From Planctomycetota bacterium (GTDB lineage: Bacteria > Planctomycetota > Planctomycetia > Planctomycetales > Planctomycetaceae): DNA of 64,000 nucleotides. The notes beneath the pieces were generated by a model. That model was not told the origin of the DNA. It saw only the letters and a list, made by a program, of their open reading frames with translations, and searched no databases. Shown here piece after piece: positions 18,433-28,518 of this stretch (position 1 is its first letter; each line of letters opens with the position of its first letter). The translations under genes were made by a program, and so were the position numbers. Location of the stretch: NCBI GenBank assembly GCA_022600195.1, contig JAHZKX010000006.1, positions 1 to 64,000 of the forward strand, read 5' to 3'.

Positions 18433-19744
18433 CCAACCAGATGATAGCGACTATCGCTCCTCGCATGAGATTTTCTCTCAAGATCATAATGCACAGCGCG
18501 AACAAATCATGCAGCGGATCGCCAGTTTGCCTGAGCCAGTTCGGTCAGAGCAACGGCACAACCGTAGATTTCTACACCGATCGCTTGTCGCGCTCGCTGT
18601 CGTGATACTCTTGGCAATTGGCGCACCATTCTTATGGGACGGACAGCAAGAAGCGTATGGCATGGAAGGATACTTGGATCGACTACTGGCAATCCGCAGC
18701 GCGGAGATCCGAGGCTTTTTGCGTCAGGAAATCGTGGAACAAGACGGAAAGAAGACGCGGAAGAAATTTCCGGTTCGCTACTTCTTTGAACGTCCGGGAA
18801 AATTGTCGATGGAACATTACGGATTCAGTTCCCCCAGTAATGACGAACCAACGCTGATTCGCCATATGATCAAATCACTCGATCATGATGTTCTAGAAAT
18901 CCAATTACCGAATCAGAAGAAGATTGCGACACGAATTGACCCACGGCTTACCGAGTTGCGAATTGAGCAGATGATTCAGTCTCTCTTGCCTGAACTGTTG
19001 TTGACAAGCCCACCGGAGTCGTTTGAGAAACTGCGTTCTGAAGAACTCGAGGGCGTGAATTGCGATGTCTACTCGGTCACCACCGGCGAGGGTGCGATCC
19101 GTTCGACCCAGCGAATTTGGTTGAACCCACGGACGGGTCTGCCAGAACAAATCGCTGTCTTCGATGTCGATGAGTCTGGTGAAGAGCAACTTACAATGAT
19201 GTTAGGTACCATTGATGTCGATGTCACAGCGCCGCAGGACTTGTTCCCGCTTCAACAAGTTGAACGTAACAATGATGATCGGCCGGCTGAGCGAACGAAC
19301 ATCGAGGCGATTGGTTCGGCAACAGCAGGTCCGGTTGGAATTGCAAAATGGTACTCACTGCAACTCGATGAAACAACCGTCTTGTGTTGCTGGTCACAGC
19401 GTGAAACGATCGACGGTGAAACGCTCTGGTTCAACCAGCAACCTGCCTTTAAACTGAATTCTGCCGACGAAGTGAGGAACCTCGAGTCTCAACCTATTCG
19501 CGACTTCGAGAGCAACGGTGTTCGCTGGAGATGGTCGGTAGTTCGGTCTGACAAGCCCTGCGCCTGGCGGACACTGCACGTCTCGGCGACGCATGGCCGC
19601 AACACCGCGTCCGCGAGTCTCCTGCCGCTTCGTTTTCCAAAGTCGCGTCTGAATGAGATTTTTGATTTGTTGCAATCTTTAACCGGCAGCGAGGAAGAAG
19701 CGAGTGCAACGACGCTCGATTCTCTTATTTCATCGCCTGACTAA
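18425..19744 (+). CDS. Membrane partner of the ECF sigma factor (LolA/MucB-like outer domain)
   Basis: 439 residues from the ATG at 18425, supported by GGAG upstream and by overlap with the sigma-factor stop. Residues ~1-45 are polar and cytoplasmic and could bind the sigma factor. A transmembrane helix spans ~52-72 (L-V-A-L-A-V-V-I-L-L-A-I-G-A-P-F-L). Residues ~85-285 resemble the lipoprotein-carrier fold also used by sigma-E regulators of the MucB/RseB type (R-Y-F-F-E-R-P-G-K-L, R-I-W-L-N-P-R-T-G-L-P). The last ~150 residues form a second unassigned domain with C-C-W-S. No zinc-binding anti-sigma motif is seen, so the anti-sigma role is inferred from position and topology. Confidence 0.75.
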   Translation: MNSQPDDSDYRSSHEIFSQDHNAQREQIMQRIASLPEPVRSEQRHNRRFLHRSLVALAVVILLAIGAPFLWDGQQEAYGMEGYLDRLLAIRSAEIRGFLRQEIVEQDGKKTRKKFPVRYFFERPGKLSMEHYGFSSPSNDEPTLIRHMIKSLDHDVLEIQLPNQKKIATRIDPRLTELRIEQMIQSLLPELLLTSPPESFEKLRSEELEGVNCDVYSVTTGEGAIRSTQRIWLNPRTGLPEQIAVFDVDESGEEQLTMMLGTIDVDVTAPQDLFPLQQVERNNDDRPAERTNIEAIGSATAGPVGIAKWYSLQLDETTVLCCWSQRETIDGETLWFNQQPAFKLNSADEVRNLESQPIRDFESNGVRWRWSVVRSDKPCAWRTLHVSATHGRNTASASLLPLRFPKSRLNEIFDLLQSLTGSEEEASATTLDSLISSPD

Positions 19745-19848
19745 CTGATTTTACTGCTTGGTGTTCGACGTCGTGACACCGCTGAATGGAAGTCTGCTTC
19801 GCTGCAATCTGCACGAAGAATTTACCCTTTTTCCTTCTGGAGGATGAT

Positions 19849-20997
19849 ATGCGCACACAGAATTATAATTTATTGATAACTTGGTTGCTCCTGCTTGCCG
19901 TCACAACTGGGTGTTCGACCCAGGCGCCGGTCGCGAAGACTACTAACGACTCTACTTCGACAACCCGTGCGGCGCTACAGGATGGCTGGCAGAAGGTCAT
20001 TGTTCTGCCTGCTGTACTCGACAAGAATGATGACGTGATCTACGAATCAGCGACACTGAAACTGTGGGTCGAAGATCAGTGGTTGATTGCCAATCGTACT
20101 TCATCGGCAAACGAACTGGAGTGGCAAGTCGTCTTGGCGAAATCCAACATTGCTGATACGCCAACAGTGGAAGCGGGTGAGGGCGATGGACGATGCGAAG
20201 TAAGCTACGGTAAGTTTTTCATTCGGGAGTCACTTGGCGAACTGCGTATCTCGCGACAGAAGAAGATCGAAGGCGACAACTGGCCTTCGCTGACGCTGGA
20301 AACAGAACGCGACCTTGCGTCTGCAAGAATGGTAACACAGGACGTCGAATTGAAAGGCCAGCAGAAAGGCGACTGGGCCTGGGTTTCAAGCGGCCTGAAC
20401 GACGACCGTCATGATCTATGGCTACGTCTCGAACACCAAGACCTCAAAGGCAAAGGCTACGGTTCACAGGGAGGTCGTAGACCCGCGAAATTTTTCTATG
20501 GCAAACGCCACGCGGAAGACGATGGCCAGCTCTTTATAGTAAGCCGATCATTGAATGAAACAGTCGAGTATGAACGGAATAAGCAGAAGGTTCGAAAAAC
20601 ATTGGGCGATAAGCTCGCTCCCGAGTTGTCCTTCGTCGAATCGCACAACACTCCTACAGAGTTGACACTTTCGAATCTGCAGGGCAAACCAGTGCTACTC
20701 GATTTCTGGGGAATGTGGTGCCGACCTTGCGTTGCGAATCTGCCTAAAGTAGAGGCTCTCTACCAAAAATACCGCGACCGCGGATTCACAGTAGTCGGGG
20801 TTCACTCAAGCAACGGCAGGGAAAATTTGCGAGAGTTCCTGGTCGAGAATAAGATTACGTTTCCAGTCGTGGTTGACCAGGGAGATACAGTCGAATTCTA
20901 TGCCGTCGATCAGTTCCCAAGTTACTTTCTGATCGACAAAGCAGGCAAAGTAGTCAAAGGATTTGCCTCACACCCACCAACAACGACCGAAATCTAA
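19849..20997 (+). CDS. TlpA-like thioredoxin-domain lipoprotein
   Basis: 382 residues from the ATG at 19849, chosen for the GGAGGA ribosome-binding site at 19839-19844 and for a lipoprotein signal ending T-T-G-C. Residues ~30-255 are unassigned and beta-rich. Residues ~265-382 are a thioredoxin domain of the TlpA/ResA type, with active site W-C291-R-P-C294, preceded by L-L-D-F-W-G-M and followed by the cis-Pro region D-Q-F-P-S-Y-F-L-I-D. It probably acts as a periplasmic thiol-disulfide oxidoreductase. It lies about 100 bases after the sigma partner gene on the same strand, so it may be a target or third component of that ECF module. The C terminus is slightly shorter than in typical TlpA proteins. 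Confidence 0.82.
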   Translation: MRTQNYNLLITWLLLLAVTTGCSTQAPVAKTTNDSTSTTRAALQDGWQKVIVLPAVLDKNDDVIYESATLKLWVEDQWLIANRTSSANELEWQVVLAKSNIADTPTVEAGEGDGRCEVSYGKFFIRESLGELRISRQKKIEGDNWPSLTLETERDLASARMVTQDVELKGQQKGDWAWVSSGLNDDRHDLWLRLEHQDLKGKGYGSQGGRRPAKFFYGKRHAEDDGQLFIVSRSLNETVEYERNKQKVRKTLGDKLAPELSFVESHNTPTELTLSNLQGKPVLLDFWGMWCRPCVANLPKVEALYQKYRDRGFTVVGVHSSNGRENLREFLVENKITFPVVVDQGDTVEFYAVDQFPSYFLIDKAGKVVKGFASHPPTTTEI

Positions 20998-22403
<1,406 letters not shown>

Positions 22404-22508
22404 GAACTGACAACAGAAACGGGCAGTAACGATATTGTCGGCGGTAAAAATTCCAGAAAGTCTGGAGAACCCTCTAGACAACAAAGAAAAGGACTCTGTA
22501 ACCACGCG

Positions 22509-22781
22509 TCATTTCAACGGTGCTTTCTTCTCAGTTATGGATGGTGTCTTAGCCGCCATCTCTGCATTGAGTTGTATAAATTCTTGCCACTGGTCTGGGA
22601 CATTGTCCTCATGAAAGATGGCTCCGACAGGGCATTCGACGCGGCACGCGTCGCAGTCAACGCACTCGTCCGGATTGATGTAGAGCATTTGGTTGCCTTC
22701 GTGGAAGCAGTCGCAGGGACAAACGACGACACAGTCTGTGTACTTGCAGCCAGAGCATGGGGCGGTTACGACGTAGGCCAT
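22509..22781 (-). CDS. fdxA: 7Fe ferredoxin (3Fe-4S/4Fe-4S)
   Basis: A 90-residue electron carrier. The cysteine pattern is that of FdxA-type 7Fe ferredoxins. C9, C17 and C50 are placed to bind the 3Fe-4S cluster. C21, C40, C43 and C46 are placed to bind the 4Fe-4S cluster. Extra C12, C23 and C25 occur. The context C-K-Y-T-D-C-V-x-V-C-P-x-D-C-F-x-E-G and I-N-P-D-E-C-V-D-C-x-x-C is diagnostic. The C-terminal tail is basic and short. It is transcribed away from the sigma factor-kinase gene, sharing a 174-base divergent control region. Its redox partner is unknown. Confidence 0.93.
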   Translation of the reverse strand: MAYVVTAPCSGCKYTDCVVVCPCDCFHEGNQMLYINPDECVDCDACRVECPVGAIFHEDNVPDQWQEFIQLNAEMAAKTPSITEKKAPLK

Positions 22782-22955
22782 TCTGGGTACTTTCTAAAAT
22801 GAAATTCGAACTTACAAGAGACAATAGCTGTCTCTTCTCTAGGGGTTCATCCGATTTGCAGTTAAGATTGGCCAAAGAATCTTAAGAATATTCGAGAAAT
22901 TCCCAAATGGTCGCCCAAAATCAACTTTGACAATGGTCCAGAATCATTTACGAGA

Positions 22956-24332
22956 GTGTCGAACTTGAATTCACAAGAGCTACTGCAGATGTATCAAAAT
23001 GGCCAGAGCGAAGCCGCAGCTGCCATTTTTGACCGCTATGTCGCCAGACTGATCGCTTTGGCTCGCAGCCGCATCGGGCCGAAACTCCTTCGACGAGTCG
23101 ATGCCGAGGACATCGTTCAATCGGCATATCGCAGTTTTTTTGTGCACGCCAAAAGAGATGAGTACCAGCTTAATAAGGCAGGTGACTTGTGGCGGCTTCT
23201 GGCGAGCATCACGCTTCACAAGCTCTATGGGCAATTTGAAAAACATACGGCAGCAAAGAGAAGCATCGACTATGAAGAACCCACAGACATGGCCACCGCT
23301 ACTGCAACGGCCCCGGAACCCTCGGCAGAGGAAGTCGTCGCGATAGTCGAAGAATTGCACCTGGTGATCCAAGACCTTCTACCAGAAGAACGACTTGTCC
23401 TTACGGCAAGTCTCCAGGGTCAAGACAACATCGAGATCAGTAGATCCGTTCAAAAATCAGAGAGAACGGTCCGCAGATTATTGGCGAGTGCTAAGCAGAA
23501 GATTGAGCAACGATTGTTGGCTAGTGACACCTCTGATGAAGTATCCCGAACGTCAGTGGTTGAACATGACGCTCCCCTACTCTATTCGGATTATGTTTTG
23601 GAGCAACTATTGGGCTCAGGTGGCATGGGAAAAGTATTTCGAGCGAGAGTGAAGGACACGCAAAAGAAGGTTGCAATAAAGGCACTACACAAAGTACGTC
23701 AGTCCGATGCGCGAGCGGTTTCTCAATTCGCAAAAGAGGCACAGGTCCTTACCAGGTTGCGTCATGCGAATATCGTACGCGTCGAAGGCCTGGGACGATT
23801 CCCGGGCGGAGGATACTTTATGGTGATGGATTATGTTGATGGCGTGGACCTTCAGTCTCGGCTGGAAGTACGACCGTTTCCGATACAAGATGCTCTTGGC
23901 GTAATAAAAAACGTGGCTAGCGCAATCGGTCACGCTCACGACAATGGGATAATTCACTGCGACCTCAAACCGGGAAACGTCTTGCAGAATAAAAATGGCA
24001 ACGTGCTTGTGACAGATTTCGGTTTCGCTTTCCTGATAGCCGGTGGTTCAACAACTCTGGGAAATAGTATTGGAGGTACAGCGGGATACATCGCTCCGGA
24101 GATTATTAGTTGTCGGAGTCTGCCGACTCCCGCTACAGACATTTATAGCCTGGGCGTACTCTTGTGGACTCTTGTCACCGGGACGCTGCCGGAGAAACCG
24201 TTCACACTTTTCAGTGTGGAAGATGACTTGGCACCAATTTCCCGCATTGTAAGACGCTGTCTATCTGATGACCCCAATAAACGCTATCAGACAACGACCG
24301 AGTTGCAGAAGGAAATCATGGCCTTTCGATGA
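22956..24332 (+). CDS. Fusion of ECF-type sigma factor with Ser/Thr protein kinase
   Basis: One uninterrupted 458-residue frame with two regulatory domains and no membrane segment. Residues ~15-185 are a sigma-70-family (ECF) factor: region 2 with R-V-D-A-E-D-I-V-Q-S-A-Y-R-S-F-F, and region 4 with L-L-P-E-E-R-L-V-L-T and a helix-turn-helix around 155-183. Residues ~210-458 are a Hanks-type kinase: glycine loop L-G-S-G-G-M-G-K-V (219-227), K242 in V-A-I-K-A-L, E261, catalytic loop H334-C-D336-L-K-P-G-N341, D354-F-G, A-P-E (380-382) and D395-I-Y-S-L-G. The usual R of HRD is C335. Start is GTG; the first domain would be cut by any later start. It probably couples phosphorylation to promoter selection, either by modifying itself or a bound partner. 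An ECF-kinase pair in one chain is unusual. Confidence 0.9.
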   Translation: MSNLNSQELLQMYQNGQSEAAAAIFDRYVARLIALARSRIGPKLLRRVDAEDIVQSAYRSFFVHAKRDEYQLNKAGDLWRLLASITLHKLYGQFEKHTAAKRSIDYEEPTDMATATATAPEPSAEEVVAIVEELHLVIQDLLPEERLVLTASLQGQDNIEISRSVQKSERTVRRLLASAKQKIEQRLLASDTSDEVSRTSVVEHDAPLLYSDYVLEQLLGSGGMGKVFRARVKDTQKKVAIKALHKVRQSDARAVSQFAKEAQVLTRLRHANIVRVEGLGRFPGGGYFMVMDYVDGVDLQSRLEVRPFPIQDALGVIKNVASAIGHAHDNGIIHCDLKPGNVLQNKNGNVLVTDFGFAFLIAGGSTTLGNSIGGTAGYIAPEIISCRSLPTPATDIYSLGVLLWTLVTGTLPEKPFTLFSVEDDLAPISRIVRRCLSDDPNKRYQTTTELQKEIMAFR

Positions 24333-24350
24333 CGGTGAAGATTTTCACCG
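24333..24350 (+). terminator. Stem-loop directly after the sigma factor-kinase gene
   Basis: A perfect 7-bp inverted repeat CGGTGAA/TTCACCG (24333-24339 and 24344-24350) with a 4-base loop begins at the base after the stop codon. No T tract follows, so it may protect the 3' end or pause polymerase rather than act as a classical terminator. Confidence 0.45.
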
Positions 24351-24639
24351 GGACGTCAGGAAACGCCCCCTAATTAGTGCACATTTTATTTGATCTACCT
24401 TAGTTAGTGTATTGAGACTGGCCAAGGTAGCGGCGATAATACTAAGAGCATCAAGGTGGTTAAGCACTCAGCAACCATGACTTGTAAATATATTATGAAA
24501 AAACCGTTAAACGTTTCTCGATATCAGTATTAGAGTATGATTCCTACTTGGTTCGTACAGTTTAACAGATGCAAGTTCGATGCAACTTCGCCTACCCAAA
24601 TTGGGCAGATTTAGTTTCGATCAATTAGAAGAGCGAAAT
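24351..24639. other. Intergenic region with a candidate operator
   Basis: No gene is supported. CTACCTT (24395-24401) and AAGGTAG (24424-24430) form an inverted repeat with a 22-base gap. It could be a regulator site upstream of the second PSCyt1/DUF1501 cassette or part of a weak hairpin. Confidence 0.3.
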
Positions 24640-27033
24640 ATGAAACGATTTTACGCAACGACACTCGTGCTTTGCATAACATCAGTCAGTTATGCGGATG
24701 ATGCTTCAACAACGTCTCTGACCAAAGTCGATTTTGCCCATGAAGTGATGCCCATTCTCCGAAAGCACTGTGTTAAATGCCACGCAGGCAACAAGAAAAA
24801 AGGCGGCCTGGCGATGAACACGCGGGCCGAGCTACTGGCCGGAGGAGAGTCCGGCGCTGTGGTTGTTGCTGGTAATGCTGGAAAAAGCCGGATGATCGAG
24901 TTGCTCGAATCATCTGACGATGCCGAGTGGATGCCTCCAGAGGGCCCCCGCGTTTCGGTAAAAGAAATTGCAACTCTGAAAAAATGGATCGACAAAGGTC
25001 TGCCGTGGGATACAGGGATCACCCTCGGTAATTCCGTCTGGGAACCACCGCTGAAACCACGAGTGGTCTCTCTGCCACCACCACGACACGGGCGTATCCA
25101 TCCCATCGACAGGCTACTGGATGCGGACCTCGCTCTGCGCGGACAATCGCCTCCTCCACAAGTTTCAGACGCAGCATTTCTTCGCCGGGCCACCCTCGAT
25201 GCCATCGGCCTCCTGCCGACGCCGAAAGATTTAGAAAATTTCGTCGCTGATCAGACGAACGATAAACGAGAGAAGCAAATCCAGCTGCTGATGGCGAACG
25301 ACATCGCTTACGCTGACCACTGGCTCACAATGTGGAACGACCTTCTCCGCAATGACTATACCGGCACCGGGTTCATCACCGGCGGGCGCAAGCAAATCAC
25401 TTCGTGGCTCTACGCGTCGCTGCGGGAAAACCAACCATACGACGAATTTGTGCGAGAACTGATTTCACCAACCGCTGAATCGGCTGGCTTCATCGATGGA
25501 ATCAAGTGGCGCGGCGATGTAAACGCAAGCCAGACGCGCGAGATCCAGTTCGCCCAAAACGTCTCGCAGGTCTTTCTCGGTATCAATATGAAATGCGCCA
25601 GTTGTCACGACAGTTTCATTGATCGATGGACCTTGTCAGAGGCCTACAACTTCGCAGCGATTTACTCCGATCGGCCACTCGAACTCAATCGTTGCGATAA
25701 GCCAACTGGCGTAATGGCCACGCCAAAGTGGATCTTCCCAGAGTTGGGAGACATCGATTCGAAAGCCCCCAAAACCAAACGACTCCAGCAGCTGGCCGCA
25801 CTCATGACACATCCCGAAAACGGCCGCTTCACCCGGACGCTCGTCAATCGAATTTGGGCGAGACTCATGGGCCGTGGCATTGTTCATCCGGTCGATGCGA
25901 TGCACACACGGCCCTGGAATGAAGATTTGTTGGACTATCTCGCGGTGCAGTTTGCGAAGGATGGTTATGATTTGAAGAAGTTTATAAGCTTCGTGATGAC
26001 CTCCGAGGCTTATCAGTCAAAGGGTGTGATTCTGGAGAAAGAGCCCGGCGAAGATTATGTATACGCCGGGCCGATTGCCAAGCGGATGACCGCCGAGCAA
26101 CTCATCGATTCAATCTGGCAGATCACGGAGACAAACCCCACTAGCGCGGAAGCAAAAGTAGATCGCGCGGAGAAATCCAAAATTCAAAAACCAAAGTCGA
26201 AAATAGAGAAGTTGACACCCACGCCGATTTCCGCGTATTGGATTTGGCACAGCGGCGAAGTGGGCAAGAAATCGCAGCTGCGAAAAAAGTTTGATCTAAG
26301 CGCGGCTCCAACCGGGGCGAAATTGATGGCGACATGTGACAATGCCTTTGACATGAAAATCAACGGAGCGAAAGTAGCCACGTCTAGAATCTGGACGAAG
26401 CCGGTTTATGTCGACATCACGCAACACCTTCACGCAGGTAAAAACGTGATCGAGGTCGATGCCCGGATGTTTGGAGGAGCCGCTGGATTCATTTGCCAGA
26501 TCGCTCTCCTGGATGGCGCCGAGCAAAAAGTGATCGCAAGCAACAAGAGCTGGGAAGCGCGTCCACCGAAAGGAAGCTGGGCAGCGGCTGCTGAACTGAA
26601 ACCACATGGCCAGCCTCCCTGGGGCGCGATTCTGGATCCCAAAGCGAAATCAGGCCCGCCAACTCTCCCTGCGCAGCCAGTCCGAGCGGCTTTAGTAAAG
26701 AACGATTTTCTGATGCGCTCGCTAGGGAGGCCACATCGCGATCAGGTCGTAACAACCCGGCCAGGAGAACTGACAACCCTGCAAGCAATCGATCTCTCTA
26801 ACGGAGAGATTCTGGCCGAATACCTCCGAAATGGTGCGAAACACTTTGTCGGCAAAGGCTTGACAGGTGAGGAACTGACAGTGCTCCTTTTTCGTTACGC
26901 CCTGTCGCGAGAACCCACAACCACAGAGCGAACCGTTCTGGCAAAAGTCGCCGGGGATGGACGCAATCCAATTGCCGTTGAAGACCTTCTATGGATCGTC
27001 TTTATGCAACCTGAATTTCAAATGATTCGTTAA
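24640..27033 (+). CDS. Secreted PSCyt1-DUF1549-DUF1553 protein with inserted sugar-binding-like domain
   Basis: 797 residues from the ATG at 24640, chosen because M-K-R-F-Y-A-T begins a normal signal peptide (~1-20). The PSCyt1 haem motif is C44-V-K-C47-H48, with the M-P-P-E-G-P downstream methionine region. DUF1549 (~165-370) includes C319-A-S-C-H323. DUF1553 begins near 385 (T-L-V-N-R-I-W-A-R-L-M-G-R-G-I). It is split by an inserted segment at ~530-650 (Y-W-I-W-H, C-D-N-A-F-D-M-K-I-N-G, G-K-N-V-I-E-V-D-A) that resembles the galactose-binding-like beta domain of alpha-L-rhamnosidases. The DUF1553 tail resumes near 685. The following DUF1501 and hydrolase genes are spaced 18 and 30 bases apart. 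The enzyme role is unknown. Confidence 0.88.
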   Translation: MKRFYATTLVLCITSVSYADDASTTSLTKVDFAHEVMPILRKHCVKCHAGNKKKGGLAMNTRAELLAGGESGAVVVAGNAGKSRMIELLESSDDAEWMPPEGPRVSVKEIATLKKWIDKGLPWDTGITLGNSVWEPPLKPRVVSLPPPRHGRIHPIDRLLDADLALRGQSPPPQVSDAAFLRRATLDAIGLLPTPKDLENFVADQTNDKREKQIQLLMANDIAYADHWLTMWNDLLRNDYTGTGFITGGRKQITSWLYASLRENQPYDEFVRELISPTAESAGFIDGIKWRGDVNASQTREIQFAQNVSQVFLGINMKCASCHDSFIDRWTLSEAYNFAAIYSDRPLELNRCDKPTGVMATPKWIFPELGDIDSKAPKTKRLQQLAALMTHPENGRFTRTLVNRIWARLMGRGIVHPVDAMHTRPWNEDLLDYLAVQFAKDGYDLKKFISFVMTSEAYQSKGVILEKEPGEDYVYAGPIAKRMTAEQLIDSIWQITETNPTSAEAKVDRAEKSKIQKPKSKIEKLTPTPISAYWIWHSGEVGKKSQLRKKFDLSAAPTGAKLMATCDNAFDMKINGAKVATSRIWTKPVYVDITQHLHAGKNVIEVDARMFGGAAGFICQIALLDGAEQKVIASNKSWEARPPKGSWAAAAELKPHGQPPWGAILDPKAKSGPPTLPAQPVRAALVKNDFLMRSLGRPHRDQVVTTRPGELTTLQAIDLSNGEILAEYLRNGAKHFVGKGLTGEELTVLLFRYALSREPTTTERTVLAKVAGDGRNPIAVEDLLWIVFMQPEFQMIR

Positions 27034-27051
27034 TTCAAAGTCTTAAATCTC

Positions 27052-28488
27052 ATGATGACACTAGAAGAAAAAATCTCACGTCGTGATCTCCTTAAAAATC
27101 TCAGCGCTGCAGCTGTTGGCGCTCTAGCAACGGGAGCCCCTCGTGCCTGGGCCAGTTCTGAAGCCGTTATACATCCGCCCGCCAAAGCCGATTCCTGCAT
27201 CCTCATCTGGCTCGCCGGAGGAATGGCTGCCCCGGACACGTTCGATCCGAAGCGTTATCTGCCCTTCGAAAAAGGACTCGATGTAAAGAAAATTCTCAGC
27301 ACGTTCCCGGAAATCGACACCGTCGTCGATAACGTCAAAATCACAAAGGGTATGGAGCGTATTGCACAGGTCATGGATCGTGGCACACTGATCCGCTCTG
27401 CAGTGCAACCGGACCTGGGCCATATTCTTCATTCCCGACACCAATACCATTGGCACACGGGCTACGTCCCACCACTGACCGTGGCTGCTCCTCACATTGG
27501 AGCCTGGATGGCAAAAGTCTTAGGCCCGAAAAACCCCGTCGTTCCACCGTTCATCAACATTGGACAACGCCTTGAAGGTGTCGGCGAAAAAGAGGAACTC
27601 AAGGCCTTCACCACCGGCGGATTCTTTGGTACAGAATATGGCCCGATGAACCTGCCCTACCCGCAAGACGCTGTCCGCTCTGTTCAACCACCGAAGGGTA
27701 TGGAGCCCGGGCGGTTCGCCAATCGCTACCGGTATTACCGTGAGTTGATTGACCAGAACCCCAATCGCGACTGGATGACCGATTACCAGCAGGAATCCAT
27801 GCTGCGTTCGATGGATGCGGCACATCGCCTGTTGCAGTCGAAGGAAAAACACGCCTTTGACCTTACTTTGGAACCGAAGGAGTCTCGTGAAATTTACGAC
27901 ACAGGCCGATTCGGAAGAGGTTGTCTTCTGGCACGCCGTCTGGTTGAATCGGGAGCCCGGTTTGTCGAAGTCACCACCGAATACATACCGTTTATCCATT
28001 GGGATACTCATGAAAATGGTCACACCACTGTGAAACGTCTCAAGCAGGAGATCGACAGACCGATTGCACAGCTGATTCTCGATCTTGAAGCAAAAGGTCT
28101 GCTCGACCGCACCCTGATCGTCATCGCCAGTGAGTTCAGCCGCGACATGATGATTGAGGGTGTCCCGGGCTCTAACGCGAAAGACCAGTCACGCGCCAAG
28201 ACGGAAAAACTAGCGGAGATGAAACACTACGGGCTGCATCGACATTTCACCGGCGGTACGAGCGTCGCAATGTTTGGCGGTGGTGTCAAAAAGGGGTTCC
28301 TCTACGGCAAGACCGCCGACGAAAGGCCCTTGCTTGCAGTCGAAAATCCGGTGTCCGTCGAAGACTTGCACGCCACAATCTTCACTGCAATGGGCGTTAG
28401 CCCAAAAACGGCTTACGAAGTCGAGAAACGCCCGTTTTTCGCGACGAAGGACGGACACGGCAAACCGGTGACAGAAATTTTTGCCTGA
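27052..28488 (+). CDS. DUF1501 protein, Tat-exported, divergent active-site region
   Basis: 478 residues with a twin-arginine signal (S-R-R-D-L-L-K) and Ala-rich h-region. The fold motifs C-I-L-I-W-L-A-G-G-M-A-A-P-D-T-F-D-P-K and V-E-D-L-H-A-T-I are kept. However, the G-G-E-F-G-R-T-P block reads A-S-E-F-S-R-D-M, and the G-R-D-H-x-H block is replaced by K-H-Y-G-L-H-R-H-F. The S/G-H of the first motif is also changed (A-A-P-D-T). It pairs with the preceding DUF1549/1553 gene. An in-frame second ATG at 27055 is an equally possible start. It probably represents a separate DUF1501 subgroup. Confidence 0.88.
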   Translation: MMTLEEKISRRDLLKNLSAAAVGALATGAPRAWASSEAVIHPPAKADSCILIWLAGGMAAPDTFDPKRYLPFEKGLDVKKILSTFPEIDTVVDNVKITKGMERIAQVMDRGTLIRSAVQPDLGHILHSRHQYHWHTGYVPPLTVAAPHIGAWMAKVLGPKNPVVPPFINIGQRLEGVGEKEELKAFTTGGFFGTEYGPMNLPYPQDAVRSVQPPKGMEPGRFANRYRYYRELIDQNPNRDWMTDYQQESMLRSMDAAHRLLQSKEKHAFDLTLEPKESREIYDTGRFGRGCLLARRLVESGARFVEVTTEYIPFIHWDTHENGHTTVKRLKQEIDRPIAQLILDLEAKGLLDRTLIVIASEFSRDMMIEGVPGSNAKDQSRAKTEKLAEMKHYGLHRHFTGGTSVAMFGGGVKKGFLYGKTADERPLLAVENPVSVEDLHATIFTAMGVSPKTAYEVEKRPFFATKDGHGKPVTEIFA

Positions 28489-28518
28489 GAATCAACCACC
28501 TTTACAAATGAGCAACCC

